Of a stretch of DNA of 64,000 nucleotides, positions 54,907-63,395 are shown in pieces. The stretch lies in NCBI GenBank assembly GCA_019637395.1, contig JAHBVR010000006.1:275983-339982 (forward strand). The letters run 5' to 3'. The notes below the pieces were generated by a model, which saw nothing but the letters and a program-made list of their open reading frames with translations, did no database searches and had not been told where the DNA came from. This DNA is from Vulcanimicrobiota bacterium. Its GTDB lineage: Bacteria > Vulcanimicrobiota > Xenobia > Xenobiales > JADMJV01. How positions within the stretch are numbered: position 1 is the first letter of the stretch; the number at the start of each line of letters is the position of its first letter. The translations under genes and the position numbers were made by a program.

Positions 54907-55917
54907 ATGAGCACCAGGGTGCTGTTGCTTGAGGACAACCTCGACCTGCAGGAAGAACTCCGCGACAATCTGCAGGCTATTTGCTGCACGGTCCACACCT
55001 CGGAGGACGCCGCTGGGGCTATCGAGCTGGCCGGACGCAATCACTACGACCTGATGGTCACCGATATCCGCTTGGCCGGAAACAAGGACGGAATCTCGGC
55101 GCTGGAGGCCATTCGGAAGACGCCCCGCCACGGCGACCTTCCCTGTATCGTCATCACAGGATTCTCCGAGAACGAGGTGGTACTGAGGGCGCTCGAAGTC
55201 CACATTCAGGCTTATCTTACGAAGCCTTTCGGCCTCGGCGCGCTTTACAACAGCGTACAGACTTGCCTGAAGGCCCAGACCGGCAAAACCGAGGTGCAAA
55301 GCGCCGTTCAGACGCTCATGCGTTGGTTTCGATTGGATCCCAAGTCTCAGGAAGAGAAGCGTGAGCGCGAGAAGGCGCCATTGCTGGAGCAAATCGAGTC
55401 GGCCCGCCGCAACATTTACTCCATTTTTTGTAGCGGCCTGCAGATGAACACGGACAATGAAGGGCGGGCTCAGGAGCGCTTTCTGCTGATTTCGATGGCA
55501 ACCGACATCTGGCACGAGCTCAGGGGGCCGGAAAAGAGCTTCTTCAAGTTTCACTCGCTACCCGTTGACGAGAGTCGGGCGTTGGTCGGTGAGTATCAGA
55601 AAATCCTGGCGAGACTGAAAGACGCCATTGCCAAGAGTCGAAGCGGCACGGGCATTTATCCCAAGGACCAGAATTTGTCCAAGGATGTCTTCGTGCGCTT
55701 TGTCCGCCGAATTGAAGCTCGCCAAATTACTCCGGAAGAAACTGCGATGGGCTGGCTTCTTTGGGAGCTGCGCGAGGATGCCCGTAGCAAAGACTCGCGA
55801 CTGCAGGAGATGCACCAGCTACTATGGGGTCAGGATGCACCGGAGCAGAGACGCTGGAAAGACCCGAAGGAGATACTTCAGGAGGCTCGCCGCCTGAACC
55901 CTGATTTCGAGGGGTGA
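54907..55917 (+). CDS. Response regulator with uncharacterised C-terminal domain
   Basis: 336 residues. The receiver domain (1-125) has the acidic pair ED (9-10), phospho-acceptor Asp53 (LMVTDIRLAG), Thr in 'IVITGFS' and Lys in 'YLTKPFG'. The remaining ~200 residues are helical, rich in charged residues, and contain no DNA-binding, cyclase or phosphodiesterase motif I know. It diverges from the GspF operon over 65 bp, so it could control it. No partner histidine kinase is visible; the membrane Ser/Thr kinase is the nearest kinase. Confidence 0.85.
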   Translation: MSTRVLLLEDNLDLQEELRDNLQAICCTVHTSEDAAGAIELAGRNHYDLMVTDIRLAGNKDGISALEAIRKTPRHGDLPCIVITGFSENEVVLRALEVHIQAYLTKPFGLGALYNSVQTCLKAQTGKTEVQSAVQTLMRWFRLDPKSQEEKREREKAPLLEQIESARRNIYSIFCSGLQMNTDNEGRAQERFLLISMATDIWHELRGPEKSFFKFHSLPVDESRALVGEYQKILARLKDAIAKSRSGTGIYPKDQNLSKDVFVRFVRRIEARQITPEETAMGWLLWELREDARSKDSRLQEMHQLLWGQDAPEQRRWKDPKEILQEARRLNPDFEG

Positions 55918-55929
55918 TGTTGCCCTGTG

Positions 55930-56973
55930 CTAGCCTGGGCGAGAGATCCCTTCAGCACAGCAGGTCGTCGACCGCTGGCTGATCTTGCGTTGCTTATGAA
56001 GAAACAGAACGGTTAGACTTCCCAGCAAGCTCTGAATGCAACACCAAAAGATTGTGCTGGCGGGGACCTTTCTGGAGGGCAATGGGCGCACAGTCCTGCT
56101 TGGTTCTAGGCGAAATCCTCGCTCGTAGTCGGATATTTTGACCTGGAATGAATCGGTGAAGTCGGCATCCTTCCAGTTGACCCGCAAATTGATTGCTCCC
56201 GAAGCGGGGAATTCATCGAATGGAATCGAGCCGATATTGGAGAAAGTTGTTCCTGAGATGCATCCCAAGAAAAAGCTGCTACTTCCAAGCTGGACTTCAG
56301 CCTGATTTCGAAGGGACGACTCTTCCTTGCCCTTGGCAAGGCTGAGATACCGCCCAGAACCGAATTCAAACGAAAACGGAGTGTAATGAAGTCCGTTGCC
56401 GTGCGGTTCCTGGTATCCTCCGGTTGGGACGGGGGTAATTAAGGTCGAAAACTCCCGATGGAGCAGTAACTTGCCTTGGTTCAGGTTTTCGAAGCATGGC
56501 GCAACCGGATAGGTGAATTGGAGTATCGACAGTGACCTGCCCTCGCCCAGGAGGCCCATTGCTGACGGGGTTTCGCGCAGATGACGCACCTTCGGGTTGA
56601 GGTTCGCCGTGACCAACCAGGATTCGAGATGGTCGTGGCCCTTCTCCGAGTAGAAATAGTCGCAGCCTCGCGTTCTCTCCCTGAAGGCCTGCAGGAAGGC
56701 CGTAAAAGAATCTGTGCTTTCCAGTTCCTGCTCCATTTGCCGGGGGCGCGGCTCCTCGCTTTTCTGAGGAATGTTGGGAAACCAGAAACAAAGGGCAACG
56801 ATGGCGCAACAACAGACGAGTGCCGCTTTCCGATAAGAGAATGGACTGTCGGGCTGGGCGTTCACCTCGGGAAGCCAACTCCAATCCGAAGTATCAGCGG
56901 ACACGAAACTCCCTCTGGCGGAGCCGGTGGCCACTTGTAGCTGAAGCGGACTGCATCGACAGTGGTTCTCCAT
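55930..56973 (-). CDS. Hypothetical protein with two membrane segments
   Basis: 347 residues, function unknown. A hydrophobic helix near the N-terminus (AALVCCCAIVALCFWF) and a second at the C-terminus (TIFWCCIQSLLGSLTVLFL) bracket a ~230-residue soluble, beta-rich part. The ATG at 56,973 is chosen; a TTG at 57,012 is the alternative. It is convergent with the response regulator gene. Confidence 0.6.
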   Translation of the reverse strand: MENHCRCSPLQLQVATGSARGSFVSADTSDWSWLPEVNAQPDSPFSYRKAALVCCCAIVALCFWFPNIPQKSEEPRPRQMEQELESTDSFTAFLQAFRERTRGCDYFYSEKGHDHLESWLVTANLNPKVRHLRETPSAMGLLGEGRSLSILQFTYPVAPCFENLNQGKLLLHREFSTLITPVPTGGYQEPHGNGLHYTPFSFEFGSGRYLSLAKGKEESSLRNQAEVQLGSSSFFLGCISGTTFSNIGSIPFDEFPASGAINLRVNWKDADFTDSFQVKISDYERGFRLEPSRTVRPLPSRKVPASTIFWCCIQSLLGSLTVLFLHKQRKISQRSTTCCAEGISRPG

Positions 56974-57077
56974 TTTGGGGCCCCGGCCTTCTGGTGAAGG
57001 GAACGTCGTCAATTCCTCATCAACGATGGGCGCGCAATCCTCGAGGGAAGGTTCGCCATTTTTGCGAACCCTCGGGG

Positions 57078-57305
57078 ATGGCTGAACACGAAGACCGGAT
57101 TCCCGAAACGCAGATGGAGCGCGCTCAGTGGCTCGCAGATGAACTCGCCTTGTGTGGTTGGGATGAAATCACCGCGATCGAGATCTTGGATGCCCTGGCC
57201 TGCGCCGGCCTCAAGCTGATGCCCGACAAGGAGGGCGTTAGTAGCCACGAATACATCGGAGGGCATAGGTCTGTGATCAGGTCCGCCAAAGCCGACCTCA
57301 ATTAA
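57078..57305 (+). CDS. Small hypothetical protein
   Basis: 75 residues. An acidic N-terminal helix (EDRIPETQMERAQWLADELALCGW) is followed by 'ITAIEILDALACAGLKL'. No known domain. It lies 58 nt before, and in the same direction as, the large HTH gene, so it may be cotranscribed. Codon pattern and start context are unremarkable. Confidence 0.5.
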   Translation: MAEHEDRIPETQMERAQWLADELALCGWDEITAIEILDALACAGLKLMPDKEGVSSHEYIGGHRSVIRSAKADLN

Positions 57306-57363
57306 TCAAGGAGACAAAAGAGCCATCTGCAGCCGCAGTCTAGGAGCTAGGAGATACACGAGA

Positions 57364-58431
57364 ATGAGAAAAGTGACAATTCCAATTGTAGGCAAGTCCG
57401 CAGCCAGGGTTGAAACTGAGCGCGCGGCTCAGGAGCGCTTCGTCGAGCAGCTCCAAGAGACTGCCCAAATGGTGGCGCGCAACATTGATACCATTCTGGT
57501 AGCCAGGGAGACCTTGGACAAGTCACTTCCGATTGAACGGCTGATCGTGCAGCCTGACAAGACTCGCGAACTGTATGAAACAATCAGCGCCGAGTTCTTG
57601 AAGAAGCGCGCCCCGCTAACGCTTTCGGACCTGTGGAGGGCATCAAGCCACCGACACAGTGGCTCGGCCCAGTCCCAATTACTGCGATTGGTCAGCGCCC
57701 GATTGGTGGAGTTGGTGGAGCCGCAGCCAGGCGGAGAAATTGGCATCATTCCGCTTCAAGCCGGCAACCAACCGGCTGAACGCAGGTTGCCTCTGCCTCC
57801 GCAAATAGAGCCGGAAAATAGGAGCAGTCGAGTTTCCCCGGGTAGACTTCGGCAAACTGTTTTTGAGCCCCTCGAGGTTATACCGAAATTGACTGAAGAC
57901 CCGATGCTGACTTTGGCGCAAGCTGCGGTATATTCGGGAGTTCCAGCCAAGTTTCTGCGAGTGGCCGCAGGCAAGAGAGCCCTTAACGCACTGCGTTTTT
58001 CGGCGGATCCATTTAGGTGGTCGCCAAATAATGGTACGCTCCTGGTTCGGATGTCTGATCTCCTCGACTGGCTATCCGAAAACGAAGCGGCTCTCATGTC
58101 GAGAGGCTTCAGTGCTCGAATTGAGTTCGAGGAAGCGCCGGCCCGCGCTTGGAAGTTAAGTCGTCGCTTGAAGAAGGCTGCCCCTCTGGCGCAACAAGAT
58201 GGCCCTGCACAGCAACGCAAGCAGATGAGACTGGCAGCGAGTGACCCTTATCTTACCGTCACGGAAGCCGCAAGTCTGCTGCCAATTTCCACAACAGCTG
58301 TCCGGAAAGCATTGAAAGAGGGTCAGCTCGACGGCAAGCGGCTATCTAAAGATGGCGAAAATCCCGCGAAGCCAAGGTGGCTGGTCAAAGCGAGCGCCCT
58401 CCTCAATTGGTTTGACCGCTGCTTGTTTTGA
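57364..58431 (+). CDS. Double HTH (excisionase-like) protein
   Basis: 355 residues. Two DNA-binding-like segments each read as an excisionase/MerR-type winged helix: about 177-240 ('MLTLAQAAVYSGVPAKFLRVAAGKRALNALRF', then a strand and 'VRMSDLLDWL') and 292-352 ('YLTVTEAASLLPISTTAVRKALKEGQLDGKRL', then 'WLVKASALLNWF'). The first ~110 residues are a helical domain. Its role is unknown; a regulator of the neighbouring CBASS operon or a recombination factor are both possible. Confidence 0.65.
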   Translation: MRKVTIPIVGKSAARVETERAAQERFVEQLQETAQMVARNIDTILVARETLDKSLPIERLIVQPDKTRELYETISAEFLKKRAPLTLSDLWRASSHRHSGSAQSQLLRLVSARLVELVEPQPGGEIGIIPLQAGNQPAERRLPLPPQIEPENRSSRVSPGRLRQTVFEPLEVIPKLTEDPMLTLAQAAVYSGVPAKFLRVAAGKRALNALRFSADPFRWSPNNGTLLVRMSDLLDWLSENEAALMSRGFSARIEFEEAPARAWKLSRRLKKAAPLAQQDGPAQQRKQMRLAASDPYLTVTEAASLLPISTTAVRKALKEGQLDGKRLSKDGENPAKPRWLVKASALLNWFDRCLF

Positions 58432-58497
58432 CTGGAACCCCGACAGCCCCGTCAGCGGTGGCGAGCAAAACTTGTCCCGAAAGACGCAAGAACGACC

Positions 58498-58716
58498 ATG
58501 CAGAGGCTTGAAGAGCTTATTGTCGGCCCGTTCTACACGCTGCGAGAAGCACCAAAGCTCGTAGGAGTCAGCCAGGCCAAACTGCGCGCCGCGGTCGGCC
58601 AGGACTTGACCGTGTTCTTCTTCGCCCCTGACGGGAAACCGCAAGCCAAGCCGAGGTACTGGGTGCGTCTCCCGGATTTGGATTCCTGGCTACGCAAGCA
58701 CCTTGAAAAGAGATGA
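58498..58716 (+). CDS. Single HTH protein, excisionase-like
   Basis: 72 residues with the same fold as the domains of the preceding gene: 'FYTLREAPKLVGVSQAKLRAAVGQDLTVFFF' and 'YWVRLPDLDSWLRKHL'. It lies 66 nt downstream in the same direction and is convergent with the patatin gene. It looks like a stand-alone paralogue of one domain of the 57,364 protein. Confidence 0.6.
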   Translation: MQRLEELIVGPFYTLREAPKLVGVSQAKLRAAVGQDLTVFFFAPDGKPQAKPRYWVRLPDLDSWLRKHLEKR

Positions 58717-58821
58717 GTTCCTACACACCTTGACTCCTGACGCACAATCCCCCACATCACTCACAACTTACGATCAGATCCAAAGTTTTTGGGGAACCCG
58801 GTGCGATCCAAGGGCCTTGGA

Positions 58822-60327
58822 TCAGAGGAGCCAGGAAGCGTTGTCAGACACCCGCGCAGCATCTCTCTGGAGACCGGAATCGTAACCACCTGACCGTATC
58901 AGGCTTTCTTCAGCCCACAGGAATCGCCCGTCGCCGTCCTGCCCCTGGCTCTGTCTAAAGCATTCCTCTTGCGCGGCGGTGGGGCAAAGGTCAAAAATCT
59001 CAGCCATCCTCAACTCGTAGCAGCCGAAACGCTCGCACCACTCTACACCCCGCACCACTGTGCGTATATGTTCATACTCTATGTTGTGGAACGCGTCCTC
59101 CGGCAAGATTCCCGAGACCAAGAGTTCCTCTCGGAATTCTCTCCAGGGGGACGTCTCCCGGCCACTGCCAGTCTGATACCACTCTACAAAACTGCTAAGG
59201 TTGCCTAACGGCACAAAGAGACGCAGGTCGCTCTTGCTGCGCTGGTCTACCTGAAACCTGTCGTCCTGCTCGACTCCCCATCTCCTGAACTGAGATTCCA
59301 TTCTCGAATAATATTTCCAGACTCCCCCGACTGGCTGAAACTGGTCCGAGATCCGCCCGCCTTTGACCAACAAGTAACGCCCTTTAAAAACAACTCTCAC
59401 CAAAGATGAAAACGAAATGCGAATCTTTTCTTCTGATGAAAGTTCTTTGTCGGGCAACGAAACGAACAGTAGCTCCTCAGGCCTCTTGGCAATTCTGAGG
59501 CCACTAACACAAGCATTTGGGTGGGTCGAAAGAAAGCTTGAGGCGGCCTGGAAACCAGCACCATACAATATCTTTGAGTCGGCCTGACTCAGCGAGAACT
59601 TCGTGGCAGGTATTCCGCAGGTCTCAATCTGAATAATGTTGGCACTGGGACGTCCCGCTATCGTACGCTTATCATGTGCCTCGAGCATGGTGTTGAGCAA
59701 TGACTTGAAGTAACCCCGCAGGGAGGTCGGAGGAGGAGCTGGGTCTCCCAGGAGCTGGAACCCCAAGGTCCTCTCCCAATCTGGAAACAGATGGACAGGA
59801 AAGTTGCTTAACATCCCACCGTCCACGAGAACTTTACCGTCGAGTTTCCCTGGCACGAAAAATATTGGGATCGAACTGGAAAGAACGACAGCATCAGCTA
59901 CACTCATATCCGGGTGAGTATTCTTGGAGAAAACCACTAGCTCGCGTTTGGAGATGTCGCTGGCCACGATTTTCAGATCGGTTAGCTTGATGTCTTTGAA
60001 TGTCCGCACGTTTCTTGCTCTGAGATGCTGGGAAATCCAATCATGCAGGGCGGAGGTTTCATAGAGCCCCCAACGAGAGCACATCCGTGTGATTCTGCTT
60101 AGGCCTAACGGCTCCACCTTTGCAAAGTCCGAAAACCTTGTCTGTTCCAAGATACCCTTCATTTCTTCGGACTTATAACCCGCAGCATATAGAGCGGCCA
60201 CACTGGAGCCCGCCGATGTTCCAGCTACACTTGAAAATACTACATTATCCTCCTCGACCCGTGCTAAAGCACCCACTAGCGCGATTCCTTTGACGCCTCC
60301 CCCCTGAAAGACAGCATTCAAACTCAC
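58822..60327 (-). CDS. capV: CBASS effector: patatin-like phospholipase
   Basis: 501 residues. Patatin core: oxyanion loop FQGGGVKG, nucleophile Ser38 in GTSAGSS and catalytic Asp169 in 'VDGGMLSNFP'. In CBASS such enzymes are switched on by a cyclic nucleotide and destroy the inner membrane. The C-terminal ~200 residues are not part of the patatin fold and may be a sensor. The frame is open to a TTG at 60,348, but the GTG at 60,327 overlaps the E2 stop (GTGA) with AAAGG upstream, so it is preferred. Last gene of the CD-NTase/E2 operon. Confidence 0.88.
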   Translation of the reverse strand: MSLNAVFQGGGVKGIALVGALARVEEDNVVFSSVAGTSAGSSVAALYAAGYKSEEMKGILEQTRFSDFAKVEPLGLSRITRMCSRWGLYETSALHDWISQHLRARNVRTFKDIKLTDLKIVASDISKRELVVFSKNTHPDMSVADAVVLSSSIPIFFVPGKLDGKVLVDGGMLSNFPVHLFPDWERTLGFQLLGDPAPPPTSLRGYFKSLLNTMLEAHDKRTIAGRPSANIIQIETCGIPATKFSLSQADSKILYGAGFQAASSFLSTHPNACVSGLRIAKRPEELLFVSLPDKELSSEEKIRISFSSLVRVVFKGRYLLVKGGRISDQFQPVGGVWKYYSRMESQFRRWGVEQDDRFQVDQRSKSDLRLFVPLGNLSSFVEWYQTGSGRETSPWREFREELLVSGILPEDAFHNIEYEHIRTVVRGVEWCERFGCYELRMAEIFDLCPTAAQEECFRQSQGQDGDGRFLWAEESLIRSGGYDSGLQRDAARVSDNASWLL

Positions 60328-61109
60328 TTTGCCGGCCTTTGTTTCCAACCAGGCCGGTTACGCTGCATGTAGTAAAGGCGTGCAAAGTCGACCTCTCGTG
60401 ATGCTATGAGGACCGACGAATTCAAAAGGGAAAGACGATTCAATCTTCGGCCGCCCTCAACTTTTGTAGCCAACGCCATCCACAGGATAGAAAGCTCTTC
60501 CCTCGAGAGAGCCTCCCTTAACTTGCCGATCTTCGCGCCATGACAAGATGATAGGGGAACTTTGCTTCCACACGGGCACGGAAAGTGGAGAGATAGCGGA
60601 GCACCAATTCCTTGGGTCGCTTTCAGAAGTTCGGCGGCAATCGTGACTTGGTTGACTTCAAAATAGCTCAACAGGTCTTCGATTTCGCCTTGATCACCAT
60701 GGCTCAAGTCTCCGTAGGGTAGCCTGCCGAACTGAATCAAGTGAGAGTAGCTGTAGAGATATGAGACGACGACCCGCTCGAGATAAGCTACGGCTCCAGA
60801 AGCCTGGCGTGCAATCATCTTCAAGCGAAAGTCAGTGCCCAGACACAAAGTACCGTCAGGATTGGTATGGAAAGTCTTGGGTACCCGCCCGCCAATCTCT
60901 CGGACTTGCGGAAGACCCTTAGGAAACTCGATTGGGAACTGAATGGATAGCTCGTAGGCGTCAGCTATCTCTGGAGAGCCTGCGTGGATAGCCGTGAAGT
61001 CCAGGGTACCACAAAGTTCAACCGCGCTTGCATTTTCCTGGGGTTGCATACGCAAATCCGGCCAACGCATCAACACCTGTTCAAGTTGGGACAGAAAGGT
61101 AGGCCCCAT
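60324..61109 (-). CDS. CBASS E2-like protein with SEC-C-like zinc motif
   Basis: 261 residues. Residues ~28-110 follow the ubiquitin-conjugating E2 pattern: 'YELSIQFPIEFPKGLPQV' then 'HTNPDGTLCLG', with Cys89 at the E2 active-site place. A motif CPCGSKVPLSSCHG near residue 180 resembles SEC-C zinc knuckles. In short type II CBASS a lone E2-like protein ligates the CD-NTase C-terminus to a cellular target, raising its activity; no E1 or JAB peptidase is present here. The ATG abuts the CD-NTase stop. Confidence 0.8.
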   Translation of the reverse strand: MGPTFLSQLEQVLMRWPDLRMQPQENASAVELCGTLDFTAIHAGSPEIADAYELSIQFPIEFPKGLPQVREIGGRVPKTFHTNPDGTLCLGTDFRLKMIARQASGAVAYLERVVVSYLYSYSHLIQFGRLPYGDLSHGDQGEIEDLLSYFEVNQVTIAAELLKATQGIGAPLSLHFPCPCGSKVPLSSCHGAKIGKLREALSREELSILWMALATKVEGGRRLNRLSLLNSSVLIASREVDFARLYYMQRNRPGWKQRPAK

Positions 61110-62225
61110 TCATTTTCTCTCCCAGGGCTTAGGTGGAGAGACGATGACAGTCGGGCCAGTGGCCGGGAGTTCGCTTGATGGTCGGAGTTGCTGTCGCCCA
61201 GCCAAGTCCACATCAAAAGCTTTCTTGGCCAAACTTACAGACTCGCTAAACCGCTGGACCGTAGCCAGATTCATGATATCGCTGCGTGCCTGAGCCAACC
61301 AGGAAAAAAAGTTAGTCTCCAGAGCTGGCCGCAGCTTCCACTTTTCAGCGAAGTCTTCTTCTTGGTTCGTGGGGTTGGGAAGGCGGCACCCCCGGCTGGT
61401 GAGTCCAGCGGTAAAGTCGCTAAGAATGTCGTTGAGGCTATCGGTCAGAGTCACCGTGCCTTTGTAGGCCAGGGCGGCCAAGACGGTAATAATCATGGAA
61501 CTCGGAGCAAACTCAGGGTTATCACGGAAAGTCCTATCTCGGTGGCGCTTTAGCACCTGAATCGCTTTCTGCAGAGGTGTTTTCCAGGTATAAGCGGGCA
61601 CTTCGGCGATTGATTTTTGCGCCATTTTAGCTTCAAACAGATGGGTGGTGATGCAGCGTGACTCAAACCAGCTGCCGATTCCCAAAGGATTGGCGGTTAG
61701 CCACTGAGGACTCAACTGCGCGTAGTTACTCAAACGATTGTCGGTGATCAGGACGGAGCCCGAATAAGCTCCCTCCTGAGCTTGAGCCCTCACGTCCGTA
61801 GGCCTGGGAACACAGGGGAGTATGTCCATGTGAAAGGACAGCTCGTCAGCGTAATCCAGGCGCCAGCAACGGGGACTCTCGTCGACTGGCGCGCTGATGG
61901 AAAACCTTTCGGCGTAGAGTTCAATTTCGCGGCCGATCAATTGTTTAAGGTCTTTTTGGCTGACTTCGCCGGTGTTCAGGTTGATGCAACACACTAAGTC
62001 AAGGTCGTAGGCCCCTTCCCTCGACAAAGGGTGAATCACGGTGCCAAGGCGGAAGGACCCGTGAGAATAGATGTCCGGAGCGAAGTCTCTTACGGTAGAA
62101 GCCTCCCGGCAAAGCCACTCGCCGATGGCCTTGTAGCGCTCCACAGATTTTTCGTAGTAGGAGGCTGGGATATCAAGTCGATGCTGAAGCTCGTCCAACA
62201 CCGGGATTTCAGTTTCGATTAGCAA
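61110..62225 (-). CDS. CBASS CD-NTase (cyclic oligonucleotide synthase)
   Basis: About 371 residues. Nucleotidyltransferase motif GS (56-57 in SHGSFRLGT), metal ligands Asp74-x-Asp76 (YDLDLV) and third acid Asp134 (FHMDILPC) are in place. The C-terminal helical half completes the OAS-like fold. It would make a cyclic di- or trinucleotide upon infection to activate the patatin. The frame is open to 62,429, but homology starts at 'ETEIPVLDELQHRL'. A TTG at 62,225 preceded by GAGGAG (6 nt spacing) is chosen; the ATG at 62,318 is an alternative. First gene of the operon, nearest the island border. Confidence 0.85.
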   Translation of the reverse strand: MLIETEIPVLDELQHRLDIPASYYEKSVERYKAIGEWLCREASTVRDFAPDIYSHGSFRLGTVIHPLSREGAYDLDLVCCINLNTGEVSQKDLKQLIGREIELYAERFSISAPVDESPRCWRLDYADELSFHMDILPCVPRPTDVRAQAQEGAYSGSVLITDNRLSNYAQLSPQWLTANPLGIGSWFESRCITTHLFEAKMAQKSIAEVPAYTWKTPLQKAIQVLKRHRDRTFRDNPEFAPSSMIITVLAALAYKGTVTLTDSLNDILSDFTAGLTSRGCRLPNPTNQEEDFAEKWKLRPALETNFFSWLAQARSDIMNLATVQRFSESVSLAKKAFDVDLAGRQQLRPSSELPATGPTVIVSPPKPWERK

Positions 62226-62603
62226 CTTGGCCTCCTCAAATCCAAATAGGACACCAGCTCCTCTAGCTGGGCTGGGCTGTGTTTCTTTTCGCCTTGCCTT
62301 TGTTAGGCAGATGACCATGGCTGGATGGTAGCGCCAAGTGCGACTGAAGCGTACTAATGCCACAGTGGTTTGAAGATTAATCGGCAAACAGGAGTGACTC
62401 AGCTCAATTACTTCAAGGTTAACCATCAAAGCCTATGCTGTCAAGTGTATACCCTGACCTTTTGAACACCTTTTTGGAAGGCGCTGGTCGGGTCACGCTT
62501 GCTGCCAGGCAGGTGGCGTAGCTTCGGCTAGTATTCGTCGCGATCTCAGCCCGCACGTAGCTGCAATCCCTTATAAACATTGGAAAAAAGCTGGCGGTCT
62601 CGG
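62226..62603. other. Upstream region of the CBASS operon
   Basis: About 380 bp without a gene. On the minus strand a TTGACA occurs (complement of 62,439-62,444), but no good -10 follows at 16-18 bp. The end, from 62,574, is similar to 10,867 onward. Confidence 0.4.
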
Positions 62604-62625
62604 CCGGTGATCAGATCGGTGATCA
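62604..62625 (+). repeat. Paired CGGTGATCA repeats, right end
   Basis: CCGGTGATCA (62,604-62,613) and TCGGTGATCA (62,616-62,625), ~70 bp inside the right att repeat, mirror the pair at the left end (11,153-11,173). Confidence 0.45.
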
Positions 62626-62667
62626 GCGGGCAGATCTTAGCTTCACATCGAGACACCAAGAAAAGTA

Positions 62668-62693
62668 AAAAAGCCCGCTGTTGCGGGCTTTTT
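62668..62693 (-). terminator. Intrinsic terminator after tRNA-Pro remnant
   Basis: AAAAAGCCCGC-TGTT-GCGGGCTTTTT: an 11 bp stem with A and T runs on both sides, so it works in both directions. It follows the 3' end of the tRNA-like repeat on the minus strand. A mutated version sits at the left border (10,960-10,986). Confidence 0.85.
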
Positions 62694-62741
62694 CGTTGGT
62701 CGGAGTGCACGGATTTGAACCGTGGGCCCCTAGTCCCCCAG
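62694..62741 (-). repeat. Right att-like direct repeat (3' part of tRNA-Pro)
   Basis: 48 bp identical to 10,987-11,034 in the same orientation, covering tRNA-Pro(GGG) positions 32-76. Immediately to the right, where positions 1-31 should be, is the stop codon and C-terminal coding sequence of the next gene, so this is not a complete tRNA gene either. Confidence 0.85.
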
Positions 62742-62742
62742 A

Positions 62743-63312
62743 TTACCGGACCGGTACGAAGCCACCACGAAATCCGCCTGGAGCGCCCCCATTGAATCGG
62801 CCGCCGCGGAAACCGTTGAAGCCAGGGCCATAGAATCCGGGGTTGCCGGCGCGGATGGTAAAGTTGCCGTGGCGGTAGACGCCATTCAGGGACAGACCCG
62901 TGAAATAGCCGTTGTTGCTCACCTGCAGACCCGGGTAGGCATAGCCGGTGTTGTAAAAGCCGCTGCTGAAATAAGGACTGGAGTAGTAGCTTTGGGGACC
63001 GGGGCCGTAGTAGGCGGGTGGCACTACCGGTTGTGGCAGCGGGTAGCCGAGGGTGGGGTCGACGTAGCCACTGGCCGGGTTGAGCAGGGTCGGAGTAGGG
63101 CGGATCGGGGTGTAGCCGGCGCTGGGGGCCGATGTTGATGGATTGGTTGCCGGGGCGGCCGCGGGCTGGACCTTGGGGCGGTTCGGCTTCCAGTTGTAGT
63201 AAGTGTAGGAGTTCTCCTGATCGTTGATCTTACGCACTTTGGCCTGGGGGTCGGCGAAAGCCGAAGTTCCCACCGCTATAAGCATCAGACCGAACCAAAA
63301 GCTGCGTTGCAT
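62743..63312 (-). CDS. Secreted Gly/Pro/Tyr-rich protein
   Basis: 189 residues. A signal peptide (MQRSFWFGLMLIAVGTSAFA) is followed by a low-complexity mature protein: a Pro/Ala/Thr linker, then Pro-Gly-Tyr-rich repeats and a GFRGGRFNGGAPGG-type tail. AAGGAG upstream supports the ATG at 63,312 over earlier starts. Its TAA begins 1 nt after the att-like repeat. Function unknown; composition suggests a cell-surface or matrix protein. Divergent from miaE. Confidence 0.8.
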   Translation of the reverse strand: MQRSFWFGLMLIAVGTSAFADPQAKVRKINDQENSYTYYNWKPNRPKVQPAAAPATNPSTSAPSAGYTPIRPTPTLLNPASGYVDPTLGYPLPQPVVPPAYYGPGPQSYYSSPYFSSGFYNTGYAYPGLQVSNNGYFTGLSLNGVYRHGNFTIRAGNPGFYGPGFNGFRGGRFNGGAPGGFRGGFVPVR

Positions 63313-63395
63313 CTGAAAAGCTCCTTCGTTGGATTTGATCATGAAAGCACAGAATTCGGGCAGGAGCAAGGAAACAGCCCGCCCAAACTGCCCCC

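Noticed and set aside
62697-62741. Possible complete tRNA-Pro gene
   Set aside because: Positions 1-31 are missing; the neighbouring bases code for the C-terminus of the secreted protein and do not pair with the acceptor strand. The same holds at 10,990-11,034.
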